A DNA stretch of 64,000 nt from NCBI GenBank assembly GCA_949285135.1, contig CASDXO010000011.1:1-64000 (forward strand), given 5' to 3'. Positions within the stretch are counted from its first letter, which is position 1, and the number at the start of each line of letters is the position of its first letter. Positions 45,807-54,884 of this stretch are shown in pieces. The notes under the pieces were generated by a model. It searched no databases. It was not told the origin of the DNA and was given only the letters and a program-made list of their open reading frames with translations. The DNA comes from an uncultured Phascolarctobacterium sp. (GTDB lineage Bacteria > Bacillota > Negativicutes > Acidaminococcales > Acidaminococcaceae). The translations under genes were made by a program, and so were the position numbers.

Positions 45807-45822
45807 AAGAAAGGTGTTATAT

Positions 45823-47433
45823 ATGACGGAAAACAGGCAGGTGATTACCGGTCAGCAGCTGAAGCACATGCTGCTGGGGGCTTATCACAGCTTTGAAAAA
45901 AATTATCAGTTAATCAATAATCTTAATGTTTTCCCGGTTCCGGACGGTGACACGGGAACCAATATGATGTATACCATGGGGTCTGTTGCCAGAGCGCTGA
46001 GCAATATGAGTGACGGTGCCAATGTCGGTGAAGTTGGCAGTGCAGCTGCCAGAAGTGCGGTTATGGGTGCGCGGGGAAATTCCGGCGTTATTCTTTCACA
46101 GCTGCTGCGCGGGATCGGCAAGGGTGTAGGCGGCAAGATAACCGTGGATAATAATGAAATCGGCAAGGCTTTCCAGTTTGGAATCCTGTATGCCTATCGC
46201 AGTGTGTCCAGACCGGTAGAAGGCACCATTCTGTCCGTGGCGCGCGCCATGGCCAAAGGGGCTTATGCAGCAGTACGCAGTGCTGACAGTCTGGAAAAGG
46301 TCTTGCAGGAAGCTATCCGCACGGGTAAGGAAGAACTGGCGCGGACTCCCGAGCAGCTGCCGGCGCTGAAAGCTGCGGGCGTGGTAGATGCCGGCGGACA
46401 GGGACTGATAGCCTTTTTTGAAGGCTGTCTGGCAGGACTGCGTGGACAGGACTGCGCCGAGCTGGAAATTACTGCTGCAGGCCAGATGGGAACAGCGACG
46501 CAGGCAGAAAAGGTTGATCTGGCTAATCCCTATTGTACGGAGTTTATCGTACAGGGAGCAGCTGTTGATAAAAAAACAGTCAGTGATGCGCTGCAGGAAC
46601 TGGGTAATTCGCTGATTGTGGCAGTACTGGAGGATATCGTCAAGGTACATATCCATACGGCGCAGCCGGGCAAGGTACTGAGTCTGGCGCAGCAGTGGGG
46701 CAGCCTGCATGATATCAAGATAGATAATATGGCTGATCAGCATCAAAACAGAATCTTTAAAGAAGAGCCGGTACAGACGGAGAAACAGGGTGTAGGCGTG
46801 CTGTCCGTAGCAGCCGGTGACGGTATTGCCGCCATCATGCACAAGATGGGTGCTGCGGTGGTCAGCGGCGGTCAGAGTATGAATCCGCCGGTGGCAGATT
46901 TTGTCCGTGCTGTTGAAGAAGGTGACTGCGAGCAGTACATTATCCTGCCCAATAATAAAAATATCATTCTGGCGGCAGAACAGACTGTCAAGCTGCTGGG
47001 AGCTTCACGTGTTTCTTTTGTACCTACGACCAATCTGGCCCAGGGGCTGGCAGCGTTGCTGGAGTTTAACGGCAGCCGCAGCCTGGAAGAAAATACGCAG
47101 GCCATGACACGCAGCAGTCGGGAAATTACCGGCGGTGCCATTACCGTAGCCGTGCGCGACAGTGTGGTCAGCGGCATTAAGGTGCATCAGGGGGAATATC
47201 TGGGTCTGCTGAACGATAAGATAGTCTGCACGGGCACCAGTCTGCAGGAGGTTGTCAGCAGGCTGCTGGCAGACGGAGATTATGAGCTTATCAGCATGTA
47301 TTACGGCAGTGATATGGATGAGCAGGCGGCAGAGGCGCTGGCAGCTTATGTACAGACACTCAACGAAGACTGGGAAGTGGAAATGTTCCACGGCGGTCAG
47401 CCTTTGTATCCTGTGCTTATGGCAATGGAATAA
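45823..47433 (+). CDS. fakA: Fatty acid kinase, DAK2 domain (FakA-type)
   Basis: A 536-residue protein: N-terminal DAK2 nucleotide-binding domain (NLNVFPVPDGDTGTNMMYTM near residue 30; SAVMGARGNSGVILSQLLRG), a middle domain and a C-terminal DegV-like FakA_C domain. FakA phosphorylates FakB-bound fatty acids for phospholipid synthesis. ATG 45823 follows AAAGGTG; the longer frame overlaps degV. The adjacent degV gene makes a complete Fak pair. Confidence 0.93.
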   Translation: MTENRQVITGQQLKHMLLGAYHSFEKNYQLINNLNVFPVPDGDTGTNMMYTMGSVARALSNMSDGANVGEVGSAAARSAVMGARGNSGVILSQLLRGIGKGVGGKITVDNNEIGKAFQFGILYAYRSVSRPVEGTILSVARAMAKGAYAAVRSADSLEKVLQEAIRTGKEELARTPEQLPALKAAGVVDAGGQGLIAFFEGCLAGLRGQDCAELEITAAGQMGTATQAEKVDLANPYCTEFIVQGAAVDKKTVSDALQELGNSLIVAVLEDIVKVHIHTAQPGKVLSLAQQWGSLHDIKIDNMADQHQNRIFKEEPVQTEKQGVGVLSVAAGDGIAAIMHKMGAAVVSGGQSMNPPVADFVRAVEEGDCEQYIILPNNKNIILAAEQTVKLLGASRVSFVPTTNLAQGLAALLEFNGSRSLEENTQAMTRSSREITGGAITVAVRDSVVSGIKVHQGEYLGLLNDKIVCTGTSLQEVVSRLLADGDYELISMYYGSDMDEQAAEALAAYVQTLNEDWEVEMFHGGQPLYPVLMAME

Positions 47434-47441
47434 AAAGTACG

Positions 47442-47467
47442 AGGCTCCGCTGAGGCGGAGCCTTTTT
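47442..47467 (+). terminator. Terminator of degV-fakA
   Basis: Nine-bp stem AGGCTCCGC / GCGGAGCCT with loop TGAG and T5. Confidence 0.85.
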
Positions 47468-47489
47468 GATGATATTGTGAGGGGAATTT

Positions 47490-47783
47490 ATGCAGGAGAT
47501 AATGATTGCCATCGTTGCGGGAATCCTGCTGGGATGGTTTAATGTTTTTGGTTATAAGATAAAGCTGACGCTGAGCAAACTTTCCACGGCCTGTCTGTTT
47601 CTGATGCTTATCTGCCTGGGAGCAAAAATTGGCTGTGATGACAGGCTGCTGGCGCAGATAGAGATATTGGGCTGGCAATCCTTAGTTTTGGGAGGCATGA
47701 CTATTATCGGCAGTATGCTGGCGCTGTATCCGGTAACAGTGTTTTTCCGCAGCAGAGAAGAAGGCGGTGAGGCGCACAAATGA
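47490..47783 (+). CDS. LysO-type exporter, N-terminal half protein
   Basis: A 97-residue membrane protein with three helices (GILLGWFN, TACLFLMLICLGAKIG, LVLGGMTIIGSMLALYPV), matching the N-terminal part of LysO/YbjE (DUF340) lysine exporters, which in Escherichia coli form one chain. The stop overlaps the next ATG by 4 bp, so both halves are coupled and likely assemble together. ATG lies after GTGAGGGGAA. Confidence 0.8.
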   Translation: MQEIMIAIVAGILLGWFNVFGYKIKLTLSKLSTACLFLMLICLGAKIGCDDRLLAQIEILGWQSLVLGGMTIIGSMLALYPVTVFFRSREEGGEAHK

Positions 47784-48382
47784 TTTATGCCTTACTGGGA
47801 ACTATCGTCCTTGGAATTTTTGGCGGACATTTATTTTTAGATGTTACGGCTAAAGATACGCTTGACACAGTGCTGATGACGGCGCTGGACTTCATGGTGC
47901 TGGTTGCAGGTATCGAGATAGGCAGTAATCGTCAGCTGCTGCAGCGCATCTGCACGCCGCAAAATTTAGCGCTTGCTCTGGCTATACCGTCAGCTATCAT
48001 TATCGGCAGCTTTGTCGGCGGCGGGCTCAGCAGTTTCTTTACCGGACTGAGCCTGTACGATTCACTGCTGGTAACGGCAGGACTGGGCTGGTACAGTCTG
48101 TCTTCGGTAGTAGTCAGTACCATGCACAGTACGGAACTGGGAGCCATATCCTTTTTAAGCAATATGCTGAGGGAAACATCCTCCTTTATCCTTATTCCGC
48201 TGCTGGCGTGCGGGAATAAGCTCATGTGTATTGCACCGGGAGGCGCGGGTGCGATGGATTCGCTGCTGCCGCTGACGATTAAATCAACTGATATGCGTAC
48301 GGGGATGTTTTCATTTATCAGCGGCCTGGTGCTGTCGCTGGTAGTACCTTTGTTTTTATCGCTGCTGCTGAACTTGCGGTAG
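47780..48382 (+). CDS. LysO-type exporter, C-terminal half protein
   Basis: A 200-residue membrane protein of about six helices corresponding to the C-terminal part of LysO (DUF340): DFMVLVAGIEIG, the GWYSLSSVVVS helix that is hallmark of the family, and LLPLTIKSTD near the end. Known LysO exports lysine and analogues. Here the function is split over two overlapping genes. The substrate is inferred from family only. Confidence 0.83.
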   Translation: MIYALLGTIVLGIFGGHLFLDVTAKDTLDTVLMTALDFMVLVAGIEIGSNRQLLQRICTPQNLALALAIPSAIIIGSFVGGGLSSFFTGLSLYDSLLVTAGLGWYSLSSVVVSTMHSTELGAISFLSNMLRETSSFILIPLLACGNKLMCIAPGGAGAMDSLLPLTIKSTDMRTGMFSFISGLVLSLVVPLFLSLLLNLR

Positions 48383-48406
48383 CGGTATTGCAGGAAAGGA
48401 GGAGCC

Positions 48407-48925
48407 ATGGAAGCTCATATTTTACTGGAGCTGCAGGAGAACAGGCAGGACTGGCTGACTGCGGTTTTAAAAGTTATCAGTCATATAGGTGATTACGGAC
48501 TGATTTGGATATGTATTGCGTTACTGTGTCTGGCAACAGCCGGATATCGCTTCCTAGGCATCAGGGTTGTGACAGCGCTGGCCATGGTGCTGCTGGTGAA
48601 TAATCTTGTTTTGAAGAATCTTGTTGACCGGCAGCGGCCTTTCGAGGTCATCAGCGAGCTGCATATGTTGGTTGCTGAACCTGCCGGAGCGTCGTTTCCG
48701 TCCGGACATACGGCAGGAGCCTTTGCGGCCTGCTGGCTGCTGTATAAGTACCTGCCGCAGCAATATGGACTGACGCTGCTGGTACTGGGCGTGCTGATGG
48801 GCTTTTCCCGCATGTATGTTGGGGTGCACTATCTTTCTGACGTACTGGCAGGCGCAGCCGTCGGCTGTCTGTGCGGCTGGCTGGCAGATAAGCTGGCTGC
48901 AGGGCTGTTAAAAGATAAAAAGTAG
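48407..48925 (+). CDS. PAP2 family membrane phosphatase
   Basis: A 172-residue protein with about five helices and the acid-phosphatase signature KNLVDRQRP (near residue 66), PSGHTAG (near 101) and SRMYVGVHYLSDV (near 128). This matches undecaprenyl pyrophosphate phosphatases of the BcrC type or lipid phosphatases. ATG follows AAAGGAGGAGCC, 24 bp after the LysO half-gene. Its exact lipid substrate is not shown. Confidence 0.88.
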   Translation: MEAHILLELQENRQDWLTAVLKVISHIGDYGLIWICIALLCLATAGYRFLGIRVVTALAMVLLVNNLVLKNLVDRQRPFEVISELHMLVAEPAGASFPSGHTAGAFAACWLLYKYLPQQYGLTLLVLGVLMGFSRMYVGVHYLSDVLAGAAVGCLCGWLADKLAAGLLKDKK

Positions 48926-48936
48926 ATAAATAATAA

Positions 48937-48963
48937 AACCCCGCAGCAAAGCTGCGGGGTTTA
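48937..48963. terminator. Bidirectional terminator
   Basis: Stem AACCCCGCAGC / GCTGCGGGGTT with loop AAA between the convergent PAP2 and tex genes; T-rich on the plus side, A-rich on the other. Confidence 0.85.
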
Positions 48964-48966
48964 CTT

Positions 48967-51135
48967 TTAGTGCTGTGAAGCTGTCTGAGCCCGTTTCAGG
49001 CTTAGTCCGATGCGATTGCGGGCTTCGTCGATGCTGATAATTTCTGCTTCGATAATGTCGCCGACGCTGACAATGTCGAGGGGATGACGGAAGCGCCTGT
49101 TGCTCAGTTCGCTTTTATGGATGAGCCCGCTGACTTTCAGACCAATGTCGACAAAGACGCCGAAATCAACTACATTCTGTACTCTGCCTTTGACGATGCT
49201 GCCGATGGCAAGGTCGGACAGGCGGGTAACATGTCTGCGCGTCATGGGAGCAGGTGCGTCCTCGCGGGGGTCGCGTCCGGGACGGGACAGTGCTGCCAGA
49301 ATGTCGGTTACGGTGGGCAGTCCGGCATTAAGTGCTGCGGCAATTTTGGCAGCATCGGCATTTGCTGCCGCCTGCTGCAGCCCGGACTTGCTGCAGTCTG
49401 CCAAAGTAAAGCCTAATTCCTGGATAATGCTTTCGGCCAAAGCATAGCTTTCAGGATGCACCGGCGTATTATCCAGCGGACTTTTACCGTGGCTGATACG
49501 TAAGAAACCGGCGCACTGGGTAAAGGCGGCAGGGCCCAGTTTGCTGACTTTTAAAAGTTCGCGGCGATTACTGAAGCCGCCATGTTCATCTCTGTAGGCA
49601 ATGATATTTCTGGCAACGGCGGCGGAGATGCCGGCAACATAATTCAACAGGGAAGGTGATGCGGTATTCAGTTCTACGCCTACATGATTAACGCATGATT
49701 CTACCACTTTGCCCAGGGTTTCTCCCAGTTCCTTTTGGTTGACGTCGTGCTGATACTGGCCTACGCCGATGGCTTTGGGCTCGATTTTAACCAGTTCCGC
49801 CAACGGGTCCTGCACGCGGCGGGCAATGGAAACAGCGCCACGCAGGGAAACGTCCAGTTCAGGCAGTTCTTCGCGGGCCAGTCTGGAAGCAGAGTAGACG
49901 GAAGCTCCTGCCTCGCTGACGATGAGGTAGGCTATGTTAAGGTTATGCTTTTCAATCATCTGCGAGGTAAATTGCTCCGTTTCATAGGAGGCGGTCCCAT
50001 TGCCGATAGCGACTAATGTCACCTTATTTTTGTGCAGCAGCTCAAGAAATTTCTGCTCCGCCTGTTCCTGCTGGTGCCTGCTGCCGGTGATGTATAAGGT
50101 GTCAGTAGCCAGCAGGCGTCCGCCGGCGTCGATGACAGCAGCCTTGCAGCCGGTGCGGTAGCCCGGGTCAAGTCCGAGAATCGTATGCCCGCCTACGGGC
50201 TGGGTTAAAAGCAGCTGTCTGAGGTTGGCGGCAAAAACGCTGATAGCCTGCTTTTCGGCTTTCTCGGTTAGTTCGCCGCGCAGTTCGCGTTCCAAAGAGG
50301 GAAACAGCAGGCGTTTATAGCTGTCAGTTGCCGCTTCTTGGTATAGATGATACAGGGAGCTGCGTGGATTCATCTTTAGCTTTTGTTCCAGCTGGGGCAG
50401 CAGTTTTGCTTCGTCAATAGTCAGTGCTACCTTGAGCGCCTTACGGTTTTCGCCGCGGTTGAGCGCCAGAATGCGGTGCGGCGGCAGCTGGCGGATAGCT
50501 TCGCTGTAGTCCTGATATTGCAAAAATTCCGGCGCTTCCTTTTCGTCAACCAGTAGCCTGGAGGTGATGATGCCCTCCTGCCACAGACGGCGGCGCAGAA
50601 AATCGCGGACAGCAGCGCTGTCGGAAATATCCTCGGCAGCTATGTCGCAGGCTCCCTGCCAGACAGTCTGCGTATCAGGCAGATCTTTGTCCGGGTCAAT
50701 ATAAGGAGCTGCCAGCTGTTCCGGCGGCAAGGCTTTTGTGCTTTGGGCGGTTAACAGCTGCGCCAGCGGTTCCAGACCCTTTTCCCGGGCAATCTGGGCA
50801 CGGGTGCGGCGTTTAGGACGGTAGGGCAGGTACAGGTCTTCAAGAGTCTGCAGCTTAACAGCGGCGTTAATAGCCTGCTCCAGTTCCGACGTCAGCTTTT
50901 CCTGGGCGGCAATGGCAGTCAGTATTTCCTGACGGCGCTGCTCCAGACCGCGCAGATAGGCAAGACGTTCTTCGATGCAGCGCAGCTGTTCCTCATCCAG
51001 CGAACCGGTAGCTTCCTTACGGTAGCGGGCGATAAAGGGAATGGTGTTGCCTTCATCCAGCAGCCTGACGGCAGCTTCGGCCTGCGTGTGCATAATTTTA
51101 AGTTCCTGTGCAATGATATGCAGTATTTTTTCCAT
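48967..51135 (-). CDS. tex: RNA-binding transcription accessory protein Tex
   Basis: A 722-residue Tex: N-terminal helical domain (EGNTIPFIARYRKEATGSLDEEQL), YqgF/RuvC-like domain (GLDPGYRTGCKAAVID near 328), helix-hairpin-helix (LLNYVAGISAAVARNI) and a C-terminal S1 RNA-binding domain (IVKGRVQNVVDFGVFVDIG). ATG 51135 follows GAGGTC. It diverges from perR. Confidence 0.96.
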   Translation of the reverse strand: MEKILHIIAQELKIMHTQAEAAVRLLDEGNTIPFIARYRKEATGSLDEEQLRCIEERLAYLRGLEQRRQEILTAIAAQEKLTSELEQAINAAVKLQTLEDLYLPYRPKRRTRAQIAREKGLEPLAQLLTAQSTKALPPEQLAAPYIDPDKDLPDTQTVWQGACDIAAEDISDSAAVRDFLRRRLWQEGIITSRLLVDEKEAPEFLQYQDYSEAIRQLPPHRILALNRGENRKALKVALTIDEAKLLPQLEQKLKMNPRSSLYHLYQEAATDSYKRLLFPSLERELRGELTEKAEKQAISVFAANLRQLLLTQPVGGHTILGLDPGYRTGCKAAVIDAGGRLLATDTLYITGSRHQQEQAEQKFLELLHKNKVTLVAIGNGTASYETEQFTSQMIEKHNLNIAYLIVSEAGASVYSASRLAREELPELDVSLRGAVSIARRVQDPLAELVKIEPKAIGVGQYQHDVNQKELGETLGKVVESCVNHVGVELNTASPSLLNYVAGISAAVARNIIAYRDEHGGFSNRRELLKVSKLGPAAFTQCAGFLRISHGKSPLDNTPVHPESYALAESIIQELGFTLADCSKSGLQQAAANADAAKIAAALNAGLPTVTDILAALSRPGRDPREDAPAPMTRRHVTRLSDLAIGSIVKGRVQNVVDFGVFVDIGLKVSGLIHKSELSNRRFRHPLDIVSVGDIIEAEIISIDEARNRIGLSLKRAQTASQH

Positions 51136-51191
51136 AGTTTGACCTCGTAAATGGCAGTTTTCCTTATATTATACCAGATTTGCCTAATATA

Positions 51192-51206
51192 TTATAATAA
51201 TTATTT
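51192..51206 (+). promoter_or_regulatory. Per box-like operator before perR
   Basis: TTATAATAATTATTT matches the PerR consensus TTATAATNATTATAA at all but the last two positions and ends 1 bp before the -35 hexamer. A second, weaker copy (TTATGATAATCATTT) lies at 51261-51275 within the leader. Confidence 0.65.
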
Positions 51207-51207
51207 A

Positions 51208-51237
51208 TTGACAAAAAGATGAAGTTTACAGTAAAAT
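51208..51237 (+). promoter_or_regulatory. Promoter of perR
   Basis: TTGACA (51208-51213), 18-bp spacer, TAAAAT (51232-51237), 57 bp before the start. Confidence 0.75.
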
Positions 51238-51294
51238 AAATAATAAAGATTATTAGGATGTTATGATAATCATTTATCGTAACAAGGAGGTACT

Positions 51295-51720
51295 ATGCTT
51301 AGTAATCAGGAGCTTACAACTATTCTGCGCAGCAACGGCTACAAGGTAACGCCTCAGCGTCTGGCTGTCTATGAAGTGCTGGCCCATACCAAGAGCCACC
51401 CCAGTGCCGAGATGCTGTATAACGAGCTGCGTCCTAAATATCCTTCCATGAGCTTTGCCACGGTGTATAAGACTGTGGAGATATTAAACAAGATTAATGC
51501 TATCCAGATCCTGAACACTGGTGAAGACAGCTTCCGTTATGATGCGGATACCAGCGTGCACCATCATGTGCAGTGTACTGTCTGCGGCGCTGTTGATGAC
51601 GTGGTAGCAATCAATTCGCAGTCTCTGGTAGCGGATGCAGAAAAAGAAAGCGGCTATGAAATCAGCGGTCATCAGTGCTATTTCTTCGGCGTCTGCCCGC
51701 GCTGCCGCAAAAAACATTGA
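51295..51720 (+). CDS. perR: Fur-family regulator, PerR type
   Basis: A 141-residue Fur-superfamily repressor: N-terminal winged helix (NGYKVTPQRLAVYEVL), a His after AHTKSH (position equivalent to PerR H37), RYDADTSVHHHVQC with the regulatory metal His/Asp, and two CxxC zinc pairs (CTVC, CPRC). The residue after CGAVD is Asp, as in PerR, where Fur normally has Glu; this favours a peroxide sensor. ATG follows AAGGAGG. Flanking Per boxes suggest autoregulation. Confidence 0.85.
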   Translation: MLSNQELTTILRSNGYKVTPQRLAVYEVLAHTKSHPSAEMLYNELRPKYPSMSFATVYKTVEILNKINAIQILNTGEDSFRYDADTSVHHHVQCTVCGAVDDVVAINSQSLVADAEKESGYEISGHQCYFFGVCPRCRKKH

Positions 51721-51728
51721 TTAAGACG

Positions 51729-51764
51729 AATACCTTTCCTGCGGGAGGGGTATTTTTCTTTTTA
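51729..51764 (+). terminator. Terminator of perR
   Basis: Stem AATACC / GGTATT enclosing a TTTCCT-GCG-GGAGG inner pairing, T-rich tail. Confidence 0.75.
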
Positions 51765-51833
51765 CGAAATTGCTACAATACGACAGGATAAATCTGCTAT
51801 AATAAAACCATTAAGATATAAGAGGTGGAATTT

Positions 51834-52487
51834 ATGACAGTTGCTGAACGTCTGGAGCATACCCTGCTGAAGCCTGAGGCGCAGGTAGGGGATATTATGC
51901 GGTTATGCTCGGAAGCACTGCAATATAATCTGGGGGCGGTCTGTGTAAGTCCCTGTTATGCCGGACTGGCGCGGCACCTTTTAAACGGCAGCAGCGTGCG
52001 GGTAGTAACCGTGGTCGGCTTCCCGCTGGGAGCTGATAAAACAGCAGTAAAGGCGCTGGCGGCACGCATGGCGGTGGAAGAAGACCATGTGGATGAGATA
52101 GATATGGTTATGAACCTGGCGGCTTTTAAAAGCGGCAACTATGAAGGCGTGGTGGAAGACATTGCTGCCGTGGTGCAGGCTGCTGCGCCCTATCCGGTCA
52201 AGGTCATTATCGAAGCCTGCCTGCTGACGGATGAAGAAAAGCGCATTGCCTGTGGCCTTGCTGCCCGCGGAGGAGCTGCTTACGTGAAGACCAGCACCGG
52301 CTTTAACAGCGGCGGGGCAACGGAGCACGACGTGCGCCTGCTGGCAGAGGAAGCTGCCAAATATGGCTTGAAGGTCAAGGCGGCGGGCGGCATCCGTAAT
52401 CTGGCAGATGCCAAGACCATGCTCTCTGCCGGCGCTGACAGGATTGGCACCAGTGCCGGAGCCGCGATTGCGGCGGCAGAAGCATGA
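51834..52487 (+). CDS. deoC: Deoxyribose-phosphate aldolase
   Basis: A 217-residue TIM barrel: HTLLKPEA opening, CVSPCYAGLA, VVGFPLGAD, DEIDMVMN, VKVIIEACLLT and the Schiff-base lysine in AYVKTSTGF (near residue 148), then VKAAGGIR. It cleaves deoxyribose 5-phosphate to acetaldehyde and glyceraldehyde 3-phosphate. ATG 51834 follows AGAGGTGG. It overlaps the next gene by 4 bp. Confidence 0.95.
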   Translation: MTVAERLEHTLLKPEAQVGDIMRLCSEALQYNLGAVCVSPCYAGLARHLLNGSSVRVVTVVGFPLGADKTAVKALAARMAVEEDHVDEIDMVMNLAAFKSGNYEGVVEDIAAVVQAAAPYPVKVIIEACLLTDEEKRIACGLAARGGAAYVKTSTGFNSGGATEHDVRLLAEEAAKYGLKVKAAGGIRNLADAKTMLSAGADRIGTSAGAAIAAAEA

Positions 52488-53260
52488 GCGCCTTCAGGGT
52501 AGCCATGCTGGCCAGCGGCAGTAAGGGTAACGCAGCCCTTATCAGCAGCGGCGGACGTAATTTTCTGGTGGACATCGGCATCAGCTGCCGGATGCTGGAC
52601 AGCCGTCTGAAGGAAATCGGGCTGACGGCGCAGGAGCTGGACGGCGTTTTTATTACCCATGAGCATACAGACCATGTTAAAGGGCTGGCAACCTTTACCA
52701 AAAAATACAGCGTGCCAGTCTACAGCAGTGAGAGAACGTGGCAGGCAATACTGCGCAGGGACGCGCAGGTACAGCGGCGCAGCTGCCGCGTTATCGGACG
52801 CAGCCTGGACTGCGGCGGCGTGCAGGTACGGAGCTTTGCCACATCCCATGATGCAGCTGACCCACACGGGTACAGCTTTGACTGTGCCGGCAGTAAATGT
52901 ACCTATGTTACCGATACAGGCTTTATCACCGATGTGGTACGGGATGAGGCTGCCGGAGCAGATACGCTTATTTTAGAGGCAAACCACGATATTAAGATGC
53001 TGCAGAGCGGTTCTTATCCTGAGCTGTTAAAACGGCGCATCCTCAGTACCCGCGGGCACCTTTCCAATGAAAGTGCAGGCTGGCTGCTGGCAAAACTGCC
53101 GCAGCTGCCGGAAAACATCATCCTTGCCCATCTGAGCGAGGAAAACAACCTGCCTCAGCTGGCAGTAGAAACAGTGCAGAATATATTTGACGGCTGCCGC
53201 CGCAGTCTGGATGCCCGGCTGCTGGTAGCGGCGCAGAATAATATAGTGACAGATTTTTAA
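52484..53260 (+). CDS. walJ: Metallo-beta-lactamase fold hydrolase WalJ/YycJ
   Basis: A 258-residue MBL enzyme with the metal motif THEHTDHVKG (near residue 58), a second HD in SHDAADPHG and DTGFIT. It matches the WalJ/YycJ exonuclease-like group, which in Bacillus lies after walRKHI and before htrC and rlmH. Here walJ-htrA-rlmH remains but no walRKHI precedes it. It overlaps deoC by 4 bp. Confidence 0.9.
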   Translation: MSAFRVAMLASGSKGNAALISSGGRNFLVDIGISCRMLDSRLKEIGLTAQELDGVFITHEHTDHVKGLATFTKKYSVPVYSSERTWQAILRRDAQVQRRSCRVIGRSLDCGGVQVRSFATSHDAADPHGYSFDCAGSKCTYVTDTGFITDVVRDEAAGADTLILEANHDIKMLQSGSYPELLKRRILSTRGHLSNESAGWLLAKLPQLPENIILAHLSEENNLPQLAVETVQNIFDGCRRSLDARLLVAAQNNIVTDF

Positions 53261-53278
53261 TACAGGGAGTGAAGATAA

Positions 53279-54373
53279 ATGAGCAACAGGATTATCAGAA
53301 AATCACTGAATATCTTTGTCTGCGGACTGATTGGCGCGGCAGTGCTGATTGCAGGCTGTGGCGATAATAAGACTGATGCGGCTGTCAAGGACAATAAACC
53401 GGCAGCGGCGGCAGAACAGAAGCTGAGCGCGGCGCGCAATACACCTATCGTAGCGGCGGCAAGCAAAGTTGGCCCTGCAGTTGTGGGCATTACTAACAAG
53501 GCTTATGTCCGCGACATCTTTAACCGGGTGCAGCTGACCGAGCGCGGCACCGGCAGCGGTGTTATCTATGATAAACGCGGCTATATTGCTACTAATAACC
53601 ATGTGGTAGAGGGCGCTTCCGAAATCATCGTCAGCCTGACGGACGGACGCACCGTGAAGGGCAAGGTACTGGGCGCGGACGCAGTTACTGATCTGGCAGT
53701 AGTCAAGATTGACGAAAAAGACCTGCCTGTAGCGCAGTTCGGCGATTCCGACAGCCTGCTGGTAGGCGAGCCGGCTATCGCTATCGGCAACCCGCTGGGT
53801 CTGGAATTCCGCGGCAGCGTTACGGCGGGCGTTATCAGCGCATTGAACCGCAGCATCGAAGTGGGCGAGCGTAAATTCAACCTTATCCAGACAGATGCGG
53901 CTATCAACCCCGGCAACAGCGGCGGCGCACTTGTCAATGCTGACGGTGAAGTAGTGGGCATCAACAGCGCCAAGGTTGCAGTCAGCGGCGTAGAGGGCAT
54001 TGGCTTTGCCATCCCGGTAAATACTGCCAAACCGATTTTGGACGAGCTGGTAGAAAAAGGACGCATTGCCCGTCCGTATCTGGGCGCTTCTTTGATGGAT
54101 AAGGATATTGCCGCACGTTACGGCTTTGAAATCGACCTGCACGGCGGTATCTTCATCGTTAAGGTTGTGCAGGGCAGCCCGGCTGACGAGGCTGGCATCC
54201 GTGCCGGCGACATCATTCTCAGCTTTAACGGCAGTAAGGTCAGCACAGCTGTCGATTTGCGCACTAAATTGAGCGAATGCCGCGTAGGCGATACGGTAGA
54301 AGTTACCATCATGCGCAACGGTGCTGCCGAAAGCAGACAGGTAACGCTGGCAGAAGTGCCGAAAGGATATTAA
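53279..54373 (+). CDS. HtrA-type serine protease lipoprotein
   Basis: A 364-residue protease: signal peptide ending in the lipobox IAGC (Cys near residue 24), a linker, a trypsin-like domain with His in NNHVVEGA (near 108), Asp in VTDLAVVK (near 139) and Ser in NPGNSGGAL (near 217), then one PDZ domain (about 270-355). Classical HtrA proteins have a membrane anchor; the lipobox suggests lipid attachment. It degrades misfolded extracytoplasmic proteins. Syntenic with Bacillus htrC. Confidence 0.92.
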   Translation: MSNRIIRKSLNIFVCGLIGAAVLIAGCGDNKTDAAVKDNKPAAAAEQKLSAARNTPIVAAASKVGPAVVGITNKAYVRDIFNRVQLTERGTGSGVIYDKRGYIATNNHVVEGASEIIVSLTDGRTVKGKVLGADAVTDLAVVKIDEKDLPVAQFGDSDSLLVGEPAIAIGNPLGLEFRGSVTAGVISALNRSIEVGERKFNLIQTDAAINPGNSGGALVNADGEVVGINSAKVAVSGVEGIGFAIPVNTAKPILDELVEKGRIARPYLGASLMDKDIAARYGFEIDLHGGIFIVKVVQGSPADEAGIRAGDIILSFNGSKVSTAVDLRTKLSECRVGDTVEVTIMRNGAAESRQVTLAEVPKGY

Positions 54374-54376
54374 GCC

Positions 54377-54856
54377 GTGAAGATAACCATTGCCTGCGTA
54401 GGCAAGATTAAGGAAAAATATCTGACTGCCGGTATCGAAGAATTTACGAAAAGGCTGACGCCTTTCTGTAAGCTGGAGGTTGTGGCTATCGGCGAGGAGC
54501 GGATGCCCGACGACCCGTCGCCGGCGCAGAAGCAGCAGGTGCTGGAAAAGGAGACGCAAAGACTGCTGAACATTATTCCGGAAAATTCCTATGTGATTTT
54601 GCTGGATGTAATTGGTAAGCAGTTGTCTTCTCCTGATCTGGCAGCTAAGCTGGATGAGCTGGCGCTGAGTGGGAAAAGCCATATAACCTTTGTTATCGGC
54701 GGAGCGTTTGGCTATACGGATGATTTGCGCAGGCGGGCAGATTTTGCCCTGAGCTTTTCCAAAATGACATTTACCCACCAGATGATACGCCTGCTGTTAG
54801 TAGAGCAGATTTACCGCGCTTTTAAAATCAGTCGCGGCGAAAAATATCATTGGTGA
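54377..54856 (+). CDS. rlmH: 23S rRNA (pseudouridine1915-N3)-methyltransferase RlmH
   Basis: A 159-residue SPOUT methyltransferase of exact family length: VKITIACVGKIKEKYL start, LLDVIGKQLSS, FVIGGAFGYT and the C-terminal knot ending RGEKYHW. It starts with GTG 3 bp after htrA. Confidence 0.96.
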   Translation: MKITIACVGKIKEKYLTAGIEEFTKRLTPFCKLEVVAIGEERMPDDPSPAQKQQVLEKETQRLLNIIPENSYVILLDVIGKQLSSPDLAAKLDELALSGKSHITFVIGGAFGYTDDLRRRADFALSFSKMTFTHQMIRLLLVEQIYRAFKISRGEKYHW

Positions 54857-54884
54857 GCAGTAAAACTGAAAATATTTTACAGTT

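Noticed and set aside
53303-54778. Minus-strand open frame of 491 codons across htrA and rlmH
   Set aside because: Antisense to two well-conserved genes; no start signals.
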